A stretch of 36,878 nt of DNA from DASUDX01 sp036275365 (GCA_036275365.1 DASUDX010000080.1:1-36878); one strand, 5' to 3'; shown: positions 22,136-30,438, counted from the first letter of the stretch. The notes: generated by a model from the letters alone, not told the origin. Translations and numbers: made by a program.

Positions 22136-23752
22136 ATGTCCGTCGCCACTCTGGCCCTTGCCCAGCTCTCCTTCCGCGTCGGCGATGTGGAGGGCAACGC
22201 CCGGCGCATCATCGCCGCCGCCGCCGAGGCGCGCGACCGGCTGGGCGCCGGCCTGCTGCTCACCCCCGAGCTCTCGCTGATCGGCTATCCGCCGGATGAC
22301 CTGCTGCTGCGCAGCGCGCTGCCGGCGGCGGTGGCGGCGGCGCTGGATCAGATCCGCGGGACCGTTCGTGGCATCGATGTGGTGGTGGGCCATCCGGAGT
22401 TCACGGCGGAGGGGATTTACAACGCCGCCTCGGTGTTCCGCGACGGTCAGCGCATCGCGCTCGCCCGCAAGCAGCTGCTGCCCAACTACGGGGTGTTCGA
22501 CGAGCGCCGCCATTTTCTGCCCGGGCGTACCGGCAGCACGGTGTTCGACTGGCAGGGCCGGCGCTTCGGCCTGTGCATCTGCGAGGACATCTGGGGCCCG
22601 GGGCCGGCGGCGGACGCGCAGGCGCGCGGCGCCGAGCTGCTGATCGCCCTCAACGCCTCGCCCTACGACCGCGGCAAGGCCGCCGGCCGGGACCGCGTGC
22701 TGCGCGCGCGCGCGGCGGAGACCGGCCTGCCGCTGATCTATCTCAACACCGTGGGCGGCCAGGACGATCTGGTCTTCGATGGCCGCTCGCAGGTCCGCGA
22801 TGGCCGCGGCGAGCCGCTGCTGGAGGCCCCGGCCTTCGGGGAGGGGCTGTTCGCGCTGTCCCTGGACGGGGCCCAGCCCCAGCCCGGCCAGCGGGGGAGC
22901 GCCGACGACGAGCTGGCCCTGGTCTATCAGGCGCTGGTGGTGGCCACCCGCGACTATGTCGATCGCAACGGCTTCCCCGGGGCGCTGGTCGGCCTGTCCG
23001 GCGGCATCGACTCGGCGCTGGTGGCCGCCATCGCCGCCGATGCCCTCGGCCCCGAGCGGGTGCGGGTGGTCTCGCTGCCCTCGCGCTACACCCTCGGCAT
23101 CAGCAATGACGATGCCGCCGAGCAGGCGCGCGCCCTCGGGCTGCGCTACGAGCGGCTGTCGATCGAACCCGCCTTCGAGGCGTTCAGCCAGACCCTCGCG
23201 CCGCTGTTCGCCGGCCGCAGCCCGGATCTCACCGAGGAGAACCTGCAATCGCGCTGCCGCGGGGTGCTGCTGATGGCGCTCTCCAACAAGTTCGGCAGCC
23301 TGGTGCTGACCACCGGCAACAAGAGCGAGATGGCGGTGGGCTACGCCACCCTCTACGGCGACATGTGCGGGGGCTTCGCGCCGATCAAGGACTGCTACAA
23401 GACCCTGGTCTATGACCTCGCGCGCTGGCGCAACACCCGCTCGCCGGTGATTCCGCCGCGGGTGATCGAGCGGCCGCCCTCGGCGGAGCTGCGTCCGGAC
23501 CAGAAGGACTCGGACTCGCTACCGCCCTACGAGGTGCTCGATCCGATTCTCGAGGCCTATGTCGAGCACAGCCGCTCGGTGGCCGAGATCGTCGCCCTCG
23601 GCTACGAACGCGCGGTGGTGGAGCGGGTGGCGCGGCTGGTGCAGCGCGCCGAGTACAAGCGTCGCCAGGCCCCGCCTGGCCCCAAGATCACGCCCTGCGC
23701 CTTCGGCCGCGAGCGCCGCTACCCGCTGACCGCCTTCTACGGCGCGCTCTGA
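22136..23752 (+). CDS. nadE: Glutamine-dependent NAD+ synthetase
   Basis: This 538-residue two-domain enzyme makes NAD+ from nicotinic acid adenine dinucleotide, ATP and glutamine. The N-terminal nitrilase-like glutaminase domain (about 1-245) has the triad Glu45 (LTPELSLIGYP), Lys112 (RKQLLPNYGVFDE) and Cys149 (CICEDIW). The C-terminal synthetase has the P-loop SGGIDSAL (288-295), and TTGNKSEMAVGYATLYGDM is the typical substrate-site motif. The size fits the shorter gammaproteobacterial type. The ATG at 22136 gives the family start; the in-frame ATG 36 bases upstream lies in the post-sucD hairpin. It is convergent with bamD, the coding regions overlapping by 16 bases. Confidence 0.96.
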   Translation: MSVATLALAQLSFRVGDVEGNARRIIAAAAEARDRLGAGLLLTPELSLIGYPPDDLLLRSALPAAVAAALDQIRGTVRGIDVVVGHPEFTAEGIYNAASVFRDGQRIALARKQLLPNYGVFDERRHFLPGRTGSTVFDWQGRRFGLCICEDIWGPGPAADAQARGAELLIALNASPYDRGKAAGRDRVLRARAAETGLPLIYLNTVGGQDDLVFDGRSQVRDGRGEPLLEAPAFGEGLFALSLDGAQPQPGQRGSADDELALVYQALVVATRDYVDRNGFPGALVGLSGGIDSALVAAIAADALGPERVRVVSLPSRYTLGISNDDAAEQARALGLRYERLSIEPAFEAFSQTLAPLFAGRSPDLTEENLQSRCRGVLLMALSNKFGSLVLTTGNKSEMAVGYATLYGDMCGGFAPIKDCYKTLVYDLARWRNTRSPVIPPRVIERPPSAELRPDQKDSDSLPPYEVLDPILEAYVEHSRSVAEIVALGYERAVVERVARLVQRAEYKRRQAPPGPKITPCAFGRERRYPLTAFYGAL

Positions 23753-24687
23753 GCCGGTTCGGCCGGCGGCGGCGCCGGTACCTCGGGCACCACCTCGGCT
23801 GCCACCTCGTCCTCGCCGAACGGCCACCAGTCGGTGAGCCGCTGCAGCCAGCTGCGGCCGCTGCGCGGATCCTGATCGGCCGCGGTATACCCCTCGCGCA
23901 CCGGCTGGGCCGCACGCAGGCGGCGCACATCCTCGGCCTGCGCGGTCAGCCCGGATTCGCGGTAGCTGCTCTCGAGATAGTCCAGCGCCTCGGCCACCGC
24001 CGGCGCGCCCGGGTACTGGCTGATGATCGCCTCGGCGCGCTTGGCCGCCGCCACATAGGCGCCGCGCTGCACATAGAAGCGCACCACATGCAGCTCGTGC
24101 TCGGCGATACGGTTGCGCAGATAGACCATGCGCTGGCGGGCATCGCCGGCATAGCGGCTGTCCGGGAAGCGCTGCAGCAGCAGGGCGAAGTCATCGAAGG
24201 CGCGGCGCGAGTAGCCGACATCGCGCTTGCTGCCGTCCATGCCGATGGCATCGCCGAAGCTGCGGTCGCGGTCGAAGTTGATCAGCCCCTTGAGGTAGTG
24301 GAGGTAGTCCACCGCCGGATGGCGCGGGTGCTCGCGCAGGAACTTGTCGGCCGCCGAGAGCGCGCGGTCCGGCTCGAAGCTGCGGTAGAGCGCGTAGACC
24401 TTCTCCAGCTGGCCCTGGGTGGCGTAGTCGGTGAAGGGGTAGCGGCTGGCCAGCTGGTCGTAGCGCTGCACCGCGCCGAGGAAGTCGGAGGCGTCCAGCG
24501 CCTCGCGGCCCAGCCGGTACAATGCGCTCGCTTCCAGACGCAGCTCGCGCTCGGTGCGGCTGCGCGAGTCGTTCAGACGGAAGGGATTGTCCGGCGGCAG
24601 CCGGTCCGGATCCGAGGAGCAAGCCGCGCCCAGCAACATCAGCGCGCCGAGAATCACCGCGCCGGGGGCGCGCAGCCAGATGTTCAT
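23737..24687 (-). CDS. bamD: Outer-membrane assembly lipoprotein BamD
   Basis: This 316-residue lipoprotein of the BAM complex inserts beta-barrel proteins into the outer membrane together with BamA. The signal peptide ends at a slightly unusual lipobox, LGAAC (Cys23). About five TPR repeats follow (SALYRLGREALDASDF; AVDYLHYLKGLINFDRD; FALLLQRFPDSRYAGDA), the usual BamD layout. It is longer than E. coli BamD (245 residues) because of a C-terminal extension (about 260-316), tryptophan-containing and then Pro/Glu/Ala-rich. The ATG at 24687 gives a compact signal peptide; the longer open frame upstream crosses into rluD. It is divergent from rluD. Confidence 0.94.
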   Translation of the reverse strand: MNIWLRAPGAVILGALMLLGAACSSDPDRLPPDNPFRLNDSRSRTERELRLEASALYRLGREALDASDFLGAVQRYDQLASRYPFTDYATQGQLEKVYALYRSFEPDRALSAADKFLREHPRHPAVDYLHYLKGLINFDRDRSFGDAIGMDGSKRDVGYSRRAFDDFALLLQRFPDSRYAGDARQRMVYLRNRIAEHELHVVRFYVQRGAYVAAAKRAEAIISQYPGAPAVAEALDYLESSYRESGLTAQAEDVRRLRAAQPVREGYTAADQDPRSGRSWLQRLTDWWPFGEDEVAAEVVPEVPAPPPAEPAQSAP

Positions 24688-24726
24688 GCGGAAAGGGCTT
24701 GCCACGTTGGATCGAAAGAATGCGCG

Positions 24727-24732
24727 AGTATA
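24727..24732 (-). promoter_or_regulatory. Candidate -10 of bamD
   Basis: TATACT on the minus strand matches the -10 consensus at five of six positions. It lies 39 bases before the bamD ATG, giving a leader of about 33 bases. No -35 match is seen, as the upstream bases are inside rluD. The plus-strand reading of this AT patch lies too close to the rluD start to serve rluD. Confidence 0.45.
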
Positions 24733-24736
24733 GATC

Positions 24737-25732
24737 ATGACCGCTGACCCTCCGGTCGCCGGAGACCCGGGCGAGACCGAGGACAGCGCCGAGGAACTGC
24801 TGCTCGGCGAGGTCGATGAGGCGCTCGCCGGCAAGCGCTTGGACGCCGCCGCGGCGCGTCTGTTCCCGGACTATTCGCGGGCCCGCCTGCAGCACTGGAT
24901 CGAGCTCGGCCGGCTGCGCGTGAATGGCGAGCCTGCCACCCGCGGTCGCGATCCGGTGCGCCTGGGCGATCAGCTGGAACTCGAGCCCGAGCCGCTGGAG
25001 GACGATGGCCGGGTGCTGCCCCAGGACCTGCCGCTGACGGTGGTGTACGCCGATGCCCAGGTGCTGGTGCTCGACAAGCCCGCCGGGCTGACCGTGCACC
25101 CGGGCGCGGGCAAGCCCGACGGCACGCTGCAGAACGCGCTGCTGCATCACTACCCGCAGACCGCGGGCCTGCCGCGCTCGGGCATCGTCCATCGTCTCGA
25201 CAAGGACACCTCCGGCCTGCTGGTGGTGGCCCTGACCCTGCCGGCGCACACCCATCTGGTGGCCCAGCTGGCGCGGCGCAGCGTCAAGCGCGAGTACGAC
25301 GCGGTGATCACCGGCACCCCGGTGGTGGGCGGCACCGTGCACACCCGCATGGGCCGGGACCCGCGCAGCCGGCTGAAGATGGCGGTCACCCGCGAGGGCG
25401 ACGAGGCGATCACCCACTGGCAGATCCAGGCCCGCTACCCGCACCACTGCCACATCCGGGTGCGCCTGGAAACCGGCCGCACCCATCAGATCCGCGTGCA
25501 CATGGCGCATCTGCGCACGCCGATCGTCGGCGATGGCCTGTACGGCGGGCGCATCGCCCGCGGGCAGGGCATGAGCCCGGCGCTGCGCGAGGTGCTGCTG
25601 GGCTTCAAGCGCCAGGCCCTGCATGCCCGCGAGCTGGCCTTCACCCACCCGCGCAGCGGCAAGACCGTGCAGTTCTCGGCGCCGCTGCCGGCCGACATGC
25701 AGGCCCTGCTCGCCGCGCTGGCGCGCGGCTGA
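24737..25732 (+). CDS. rluD: 23S rRNA pseudouridine synthase RluD
   Basis: This 331-residue enzyme makes pseudouridines in helix 69 of 23S rRNA (1911, 1915 and 1917 in E. coli). An S4 RNA-binding domain (about 32-95, with KRLDAAAARLFPDYSRARL) precedes the RluA-type catalytic domain carrying HRLDKDTSGL (catalytic Asp155). RTHQIRVHMAH is also typical. The N-terminus is some 20 residues longer and more acidic than usual. The AT-rich patch just upstream serves bamD better, so rluD's own promoter is not clear. pgeF (yfiH), which often follows rluD, is absent. It ends four bases from the convergent yrfG gene. Confidence 0.95.
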   Translation: MTADPPVAGDPGETEDSAEELLLGEVDEALAGKRLDAAAARLFPDYSRARLQHWIELGRLRVNGEPATRGRDPVRLGDQLELEPEPLEDDGRVLPQDLPLTVVYADAQVLVLDKPAGLTVHPGAGKPDGTLQNALLHHYPQTAGLPRSGIVHRLDKDTSGLLVVALTLPAHTHLVAQLARRSVKREYDAVITGTPVVGGTVHTRMGRDPRSRLKMAVTREGDEAITHWQIQARYPHHCHIRVRLETGRTHQIRVHMAHLRTPIVGDGLYGGRIARGQGMSPALREVLLGFKRQALHARELAFTHPRSGKTVQFSAPLPADMQALLAALARG

Positions 25733-25742
25733 GCGCTCAGCC
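25727..25742. repeat. Stop-stop palindrome, copy 2 (16 bp)
   Basis: GGCTGAGCGCTCAGCC is a perfect 16-base palindrome containing the TGA stop of rluD and, on the other strand, the TGA stop of yrfG. Its core TGAGCGCTCA is identical to those at 13523 and 27269. Confidence 0.9.
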
Positions 25743-26414
25743 CACCAGCGGCAGCAGCTCGCGCAGGGCGCCCACGCTGGTCACCTGCGGAAGCTCGCGG
25801 CAGGGCTGGCTGGTGTCCGGGCAGCGGATGCCCAGCACCTGCCCGATGCCGTAGGCCTGGGCGGCGCGCAGCACCGGCAGGCTGTCATCGGCGAACAGCG
25901 CGCGCGCGGGCTCGAAGGGATGGCGCGCCTGCAGCCGCGACCAGAAATCGGCGCTTTCCTTGGGTGCGCCGAAGTCGTGCGAGCAGACGATCAGATCGAA
26001 CAGCGCGGTCAGCCCGGTGTGGGCCAGCTTGATGGTCCAGCTGTCGCGGTGGGCGTTGGTGGCCAGCCACAGCGCGCGGCCGGAGGCGCGCACCGCGTGG
26101 AGGAAGTCGACCGCCCCGGCCAGCGGCCGCACCCGCTCGCGGGTCTCCTGCTTGAGCGCGGCCATGTTCAGGCCGGTCAGCGCGCTCCAGTGATCGGTGC
26201 AATACCAGGGCAGGGTGTGGGCGAGCCCGGTGAAGTGGGGCTCCAGGGCCGCCCGCGCCTCGGCCACGCTCAGGCCCTTGAGCACGGCATAGCGCTCGGG
26301 CACCAGGGTGCGCCAGAAGAAGTTGTCGTAGGCGAGGTCGAGGATGGTGCCGTCCATGTCCAGCAGGACGGTGTCGACGCGGGACCAGTCGACGCTCGGG
26401 GGAGGCGCGTTCAT
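25737..26414 (-). CDS. yrfG: GMP/IMP nucleotidase YrfG-like HAD hydrolase
   Basis: This 225-residue haloacid-dehalogenase phosphatase has the motif I sequence TVLLDMDGTILDLAYDN (nucleophile Asp19, Asp21). Motif II is WLATNAH, and the late FADDSLPVL is the Mg-binding motif IV. The opening VDWSRVDTVLLDMDGT and DNFFWRTLVPERYA match YrfG, which removes phosphate from GMP and IMP in E. coli. Two in-frame ATGs exist, at 26423 and 26414. I prefer the second, because the first overlaps a -10-like TATTAT that ends seven bases before it, which would make the mRNA leaderless. It is divergent from cysQ and convergent with rluD. Confidence 0.88.
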   Translation of the reverse strand: MNAPPPSVDWSRVDTVLLDMDGTILDLAYDNFFWRTLVPERYAVLKGLSVAEARAALEPHFTGLAHTLPWYCTDHWSALTGLNMAALKQETRERVRPLAGAVDFLHAVRASGRALWLATNAHRDSWTIKLAHTGLTALFDLIVCSHDFGAPKESADFWSRLQARHPFEPARALFADDSLPVLRAAQAYGIGQVLGIRCPDTSQPCRELPQVTSVGALRELLPLVG

Positions 26415-26420
26415 GCCCGG

Positions 26421-26427
26421 CATAATA
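26421..26427. promoter_or_regulatory. Shared AT patch between yrfG and cysQ
   Basis: CATAATA reads as CATAAT on the plus strand, 26 bases before the cysQ ATG. On the minus strand it reads TATTAT, seven bases before the preferred yrfG ATG. It is the only AT-rich run in this 38-base divergent space and may supply back-to-back -10 elements. No -35 is evident on either strand. Confidence 0.35.
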
Positions 26428-26452
26428 CGGGCCCTTGAACGGTGCCCCTGTG

Positions 26453-27271
26453 ATGACCCCTGCCGCCCTGCTCGATCCGGTCCTCGACATCGCCGTGGCG
26501 GCCGGGCGCCGCATCCTCGAGGTCTACGAGCGCGCCCCGGCCGATCAGGGTCTGCAGACCAAGGACGACGCCTCGCCGCTCACCGCGGCCGATCTCGCCG
26601 CCCACCGCCACATCGTCGCCGCCCTCGCCGCGCTGACCCCGGCGCTGCCGGTGCTCTCCGAGGAGGCGGCGGATATCGACTATGCGCTGCGCCGTCAGTG
26701 GACCCGCTACTGGCTGGTCGATCCCCTCGATGGCACCAAGGAGTTCCTCAAGCGCAATGGCGAGTTCACCGTGAACATCGCGCTGATCGATGAGCGCGGC
26801 GCCCCGGTGCTCGGCGTGGTGCATGCCCCGGTGCTCGGCCAGAGCTGGCTGGCGGCGGTCGGGCGCGGCGCCGAGACCGTCGACGCCCGTGGCCGGCGAG
26901 CGATCCAGACCCGCCGTCCGGTACCGGCGCGGCCGACCCTGGTGGCCAGCAAGAGCCATCGCGATGCCGCCCTCGAGGCGCTGCTGGCGCGGGCGCCCGA
27001 GCACGAGGCGATCAGCCGCGGGTCCTCGCTGAAGTTCTGCCAGGTGGCCGAGGGCAGCGCCGATCTCTACCCGCGCACCGGCCCCACCTCGGAGTGGGAC
27101 ACCGCCGCCGGCCAGTGCGTGGTCGAGCAGGCCGGAGGCCAGGTGCTGGCCCTGCCGGATCTGCAGCCGCTGCGCTACAACCGCAAGCCCTCGCTGCTCA
27201 ATCCGCTGTTCGCGGTGATCGGCGATCCCGCCCATCCCTGGCAGCCGCTGCTGGCCACCGTCCCGGCCTGA
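26453..27271 (+). CDS. cysQ: 3'(2'),5'-bisphosphate nucleotidase CysQ
   Basis: This 272-residue enzyme belongs to the inositol monophosphatase fold and hydrolyses 3'-phosphoadenosine 5'-phosphate, a by-product of sulfate assimilation, to AMP. The magnesium sites are Glu in PVLSEEAADIDY and the triad in WLVDPLDGTKEF. NGEFTVNIALID and TGPTSEWDTAAGQCV are typical of CysQ. Similarity to E. coli CysQ runs along the whole length. The ATG at 26453 gives the family start; a TTG 18 bases upstream is less likely. It has no clear ribosome site. It is convergent with mtnC, four bases apart, in the shared palindrome. Confidence 0.95.
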   Translation: MTPAALLDPVLDIAVAAGRRILEVYERAPADQGLQTKDDASPLTAADLAAHRHIVAALAALTPALPVLSEEAADIDYALRRQWTRYWLVDPLDGTKEFLKRNGEFTVNIALIDERGAPVLGVVHAPVLGQSWLAAVGRGAETVDARGRRAIQTRRPVPARPTLVASKSHRDAALEALLARAPEHEAISRGSSLKFCQVAEGSADLYPRTGPTSEWDTAAGQCVVEQAGGQVLALPDLQPLRYNRKPSLLNPLFAVIGDPAHPWQPLLATVPA

Positions 27272-27278
27272 GCGCTCA
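27269..27278. repeat. Stop-stop palindrome, copy 3 (TGAGCGCTCA)
   Basis: TGAGCGCTCA contains the TGA stop of cysQ and, on the other strand, the TGA stop of mtnC, with the same GCGC spacer as the copies at 13523 and 25730. Confidence 0.9.
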
Positions 27279-27953
27279 CACCGGCACGGCGGCGAAATCC
27301 GCCGCCTGCGGATGACCCGGGGCCGGCACCGTGCGGTCCTGCGGACGCAGCAGCTGGCAGGTGGCCAGCCCCGCCGAGCGGGCGGCATCCAGCTCCGCGC
27401 CGATGTCGGAGAGAAACAGGATCGCCGCGGGAGGCAGCGCGATCTGGCGGGCGATGGCCTGGTAGGACGCCACCTCGCGCTTGCCGCCCACCCGCGTATC
27501 GAAGTAGCCGGAGAACAGCGGGGTGAGATCCCCGGCCGTGCTGTGGCCGAAGATCAGCCGCTGGGCCTCGACCGAGCCGGAGGAGTAGACATACAGGCGC
27601 AGGCCGCGCGCGTGCCAGCGCCGCAGCCCGTCCACCGCATCCGCATAGACATGGCCGCTGAGCGCACCGCTGGCATAGCCGCGCGCCCAGATCAGACCCT
27701 GCAGGGCCTTGAGCGGGGTGAGCTTGCGGTCCTCGGCCATCCACTGCTCGAGATGGTCGGCCGCCTCGTCCAGCGAAAGGTCCCAGCCCACCAGCGCCTC
27801 GACATCGTCGATCAGCGCCTGCACCTGGGGGTCACCGGCCTGCTCGCGCAGGAACCCGCGCAGATGGGCCCGCGCATAGGGGAACAGGGTCTGGTGGACG
27901 AAGTCGATCGAGGAGGTGGTGCCCTCGATGTCGGTGAGGATGGCCTGGATCAT
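27276..27953 (-). CDS. mtnC: Enolase-phosphatase E1 (methionine salvage)
   Basis: This 225-residue HAD phosphatase opens with IQAILTDIEGTTSSIDFVHQ, which is diagnostic for MtnC/MasA (nucleophile Asp8, Glu10). It continues with YVYSSGSVEAQRLIFGHS and FLSDIGAELDAARSAG. The enzyme enolises and then dephosphorylates 2,3-diketo-5-methylthiopentyl-1-phosphate in the methionine salvage pathway; its product goes to the dioxygenase MtnD. No mtnD or mtnB is in the window; they often neighbour mtnC, so the pathway must continue elsewhere. Length is normal. The ATG at 27953 gives the exact family start. Confidence 0.95.
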   Translation of the reverse strand: MIQAILTDIEGTTSSIDFVHQTLFPYARAHLRGFLREQAGDPQVQALIDDVEALVGWDLSLDEAADHLEQWMAEDRKLTPLKALQGLIWARGYASGALSGHVYADAVDGLRRWHARGLRLYVYSSGSVEAQRLIFGHSTAGDLTPLFSGYFDTRVGGKREVASYQAIARQIALPPAAILFLSDIGAELDAARSAGLATCQLLRPQDRTVPAPGHPQAADFAAVPV

Positions 27954-28006
27954 GGAAGCGTCAGCGCCGTCGGCGGCAGGGTCTCCCGGGATGCTAGCCG
28001 GCTGCG

Positions 28007-28023
28007 CCGCGCGCTGCGCGCGG
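28007..28023. terminator. 7-bp GC hairpin downstream of the cyclase gene
   Basis: CCGCGCG (28007-28013) pairs with CGCGCGG (28017-28023) across a CTG loop, eight bases beyond the cyclase stop on the minus strand. It is a possible transcript end between the cyclase gene and mtnC, but it has no T tract and a stem this GC-rich can arise by chance. Confidence 0.35.
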
Positions 28024-28030
28024 GCCGGGC

Positions 28031-30310
28031 TCAGTCCGGCTGGGCCCGACGCAGGCTGTACAGGCGGAAGCGGCCGTACTGCTTGGCCAGGGCCAGATCG
28101 CCGGCGTACTCCAGGCGGAACTGGCCCGGGCATTCCAGCTCCAGCTCGGCCGACAGGCTCTCGGTGGCGAACACCTGGCCCGGTGGGGTCACCGGCTCGA
28201 CCCGGGCGGTGAAGGAGAGCTGGGAGCCGTAGAAGGTGCGCACATCCTGCAGCGGATCGTGGCCGGCATAGGCGGGGGCGTAATGCACGCCGACGCGGAT
28301 CTCCAGCTGCCCCAGCCGGCCCGAGTAGGCCTCGCGGGCGCGGCGCACGGTGCGCACCAGGTCCAGCGAGACCTGGGCGGCGGTGCGGGCATCGGCGGTG
28401 ACCAGATGCATGGCATCGCCCCAGGTCTGCTTGAGCAGCACCGAGCGGCCGTAGCCGCGCACGCCCTCGGCCAGGCGCGGCATCACCTCGGTCCAGAACA
28501 CGCGGATCTCGGCGTCGCTGAAGCGGCTGAAGCCCACCATGTCGGAGAACACCAGGCCCACCATGCGGCGGGTGCCGGCCGCCGGGGCCCGGGCCAGGCG
28601 GCTGCGGGCGAGGATCTGCCAGCCACCGTCACGGCTGGTCACGCTCAGGCGGCGCAGCGGCACCCCCAGGCGCGCCGCCTGCACCGCCGCCACGCCCTGC
28701 GCCTGACGCGCGCACTGCTGCTCGCGCCAGGCCGCCTCGATGCCCAGAAAGCCACCGGGCACCGACCACTGCTCGGCGCCGTCGATCAGCCGGCTGAGCT
28801 GCCCGGCGGCGGTGGCCCCGTGCAGGGTCTGCCAGTGCTCGAGCAGGCGCTCCGGCACCTCGCCGAGCACCAGGTGCAGGCGCACGCCGTCCGCCAGCAG
28901 CTGCAGCGCCGCGGCGAGGGCGGCCGGGGTGGTCGGGCCGATGGTGTAGACCGGCGAGCCGGACAGCCGCTGGGCCAGCTTGCCCGGCGGCGGTCGGGGC
29001 GTCTCGCGCAGCCCGCTGGTGGTCAGCAGATAGACATCGGGCATGGCCAGCCGGTCCAGCAGCCGCACCGGCCGCCCGCGCGCCTGCAGCACCCGGGCGA
29101 TCTGGCCGCGGGTACGGCTGCGCACCACCAGATCATCGCGCAGCAGCGGGTCGGCCTCGGCCAGCGCCGCGGCGCAGGCGCTTTCCTCGCCGAGCACGGC
29201 CAGGGCCTCGGCGCGGGTCACCGCGCGGAAGTAGCGTTGCCGCGGATCCTCCGCGCTCTCCCCCTCCAGCGCCTGCAGGGCGGCCCGGGCCAGTACCGCC
29301 GCGCGTCCGCCATCGCCCTCCAGCAGGGCGAGGCTGGCGGCATTGATGGCGCTGAACGAGCCCCCGGTGCGGCGGAAGGCTGCCTCGTAAAGCTCGGCGG
29401 CCAGCCGCAGGTTGTCGATCACCGCCTCGCCGGCAAAGGCCAGATCCTTGTGCAGGCGGGCGCGCAGGGCCCACCAGTCCTCGCCCCGCTGCTCGGCCGG
29501 AGGCGCCAGGCTTTCGTAGCGCTCGAGCGCCCCGCGCGGGTTGCCGCAGGCCGCCAGCGACTGCAGGAACAGATAGCGCAGCTCGCTGGCCTCCGGTTGC
29601 TGCTGCAGGGCCTCGGCGGCGAGATCATTGGCGGCCAGGGCGTTGCCGGCGGCGATGCGGCGACGGATGCGCGAGGCGAGATCATCGTCGGTGGCCAGGG
29701 CCGACAGCCCCTCCACCCGGTAGCGACCGCTGTCCGGATCGATCACCACCAGGGCGCGACCGGCCGCCAGCGCGAAGCGGGCGCGCAAGGCCTCCGGAAT
29801 CTCGTCCGGGTGGCGACGCCAGCGCAGCACCTCGGCACTGCCACCGGGGCCGGGCGCCGCCCCGCGGTTGATCACCGCGATCAGCAGATCGGTTTCCAGC
29901 GCCAGACGGGCGCCGAGGACGCGGTAGGGGTCATCGCTGGCCTGCAGATCGAGGCGCTCGATGCGGGCGTCGGCGAGCCGGCCGGTACGCCGCGCATCGA
30001 GGCGGTTCTGCGCGCTCGGCAGGATGCGCCGTCCCAGGCTGCGGGCGCGATGCTTCCAGTCGCGGCGCAGATCGTCCGGCGACTTGGCCAGCCAGCCCTC
30101 GAGCTTCACCACCGTGTGATCCTGCCGCAGGCTGGCGCGCAGGGCGTCCACCAGCAGCAGATCGGCGCCCGGGGCCATGCCGGAGCACAGCGTCCACTCG
30201 GTGATATGGACCGGCCAGCGCGGATCGCCGACCAGCCGGCTGACCGCCTCGATCACCGCCTGGCGTTGGCTGGCATCGAGCAGCAGCGGACCGGTGACGC
30301 CGATCTTCAT
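28031..30310 (-). CDS. SLOG / TPR-S-like / class III nucleotide cyclase protein
   Basis: This 759-residue protein has three recognisable parts. Residues 1-200 look like a SLOG nucleotide-binding Rossmann domain: GVTG (4-7), SGMAPGAD (43-50), ETDLLIAVINRG and GPGGSAEV (154-161). Residues about 225-420 are helical repeats; the stretch around LHKDLAF and FSAINAASLALLEGD resembles the TPR-S (TRAFs-binding, DUF4071-like) domain. After an unassigned region (425-575), residues 581-759 form a class III adenylate/guanylate cyclase domain. Metal-binding Asp590 (VFSDMVGFSRFS) and Asp632 (KQTWGDAM), substrate Lys627 and transition-state Arg703 are present. The usual Asn is Ser699, and the adenine-site Asp is Ser696. 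There is no membrane segment. It follows the TIR gene by 128 bases on the same strand. The domain calls are good; the cyclic product and function are unknown. Confidence 0.82.
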   Translation of the reverse strand: MKIGVTGPLLLDASQRQAVIEAVSRLVGDPRWPVHITEWTLCSGMAPGADLLLVDALRASLRQDHTVVKLEGWLAKSPDDLRRDWKHRARSLGRRILPSAQNRLDARRTGRLADARIERLDLQASDDPYRVLGARLALETDLLIAVINRGAAPGPGGSAEVLRWRRHPDEIPEALRARFALAAGRALVVIDPDSGRYRVEGLSALATDDDLASRIRRRIAAGNALAANDLAAEALQQQPEASELRYLFLQSLAACGNPRGALERYESLAPPAEQRGEDWWALRARLHKDLAFAGEAVIDNLRLAAELYEAAFRRTGGSFSAINAASLALLEGDGGRAAVLARAALQALEGESAEDPRQRYFRAVTRAEALAVLGEESACAAALAEADPLLRDDLVVRSRTRGQIARVLQARGRPVRLLDRLAMPDVYLLTTSGLRETPRPPPGKLAQRLSGSPVYTIGPTTPAALAAALQLLADGVRLHLVLGEVPERLLEHWQTLHGATAAGQLSRLIDGAEQWSVPGGFLGIEAAWREQQCARQAQGVAAVQAARLGVPLRRLSVTSRDGGWQILARSRLARAPAAGTRRMVGLVFSDMVGFSRFSDAEIRVFWTEVMPRLAEGVRGYGRSVLLKQTWGDAMHLVTADARTAAQVSLDLVRTVRRAREAYSGRLGQLEIRVGVHYAPAYAGHDPLQDVRTFYGSQLSFTARVEPVTPPGQVFATESLSAELELECPGQFRLEYAGDLALAKQYGRFRLYSLRRAQPD

Positions 30311-30438
30311 CGCGAGTTGCTGCGCCTCCGACGGACTGTGCGCCGCCGCGCCCGGTGTGGCGGCCGACGACGCAGCCAGTCTGCCCGGCAGCGGGCCGGC
30401 TGGCCAGAGCAGCGGGCTGCCCGGGGCGGGAGGCGGGT

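Noticed and set aside
24729..24734. TATAGA as a -10 for rluD
   Set aside because: It ends two bases before the rluD ATG, so transcription would start inside the gene; the minus-strand reading TATACT suits bamD better.
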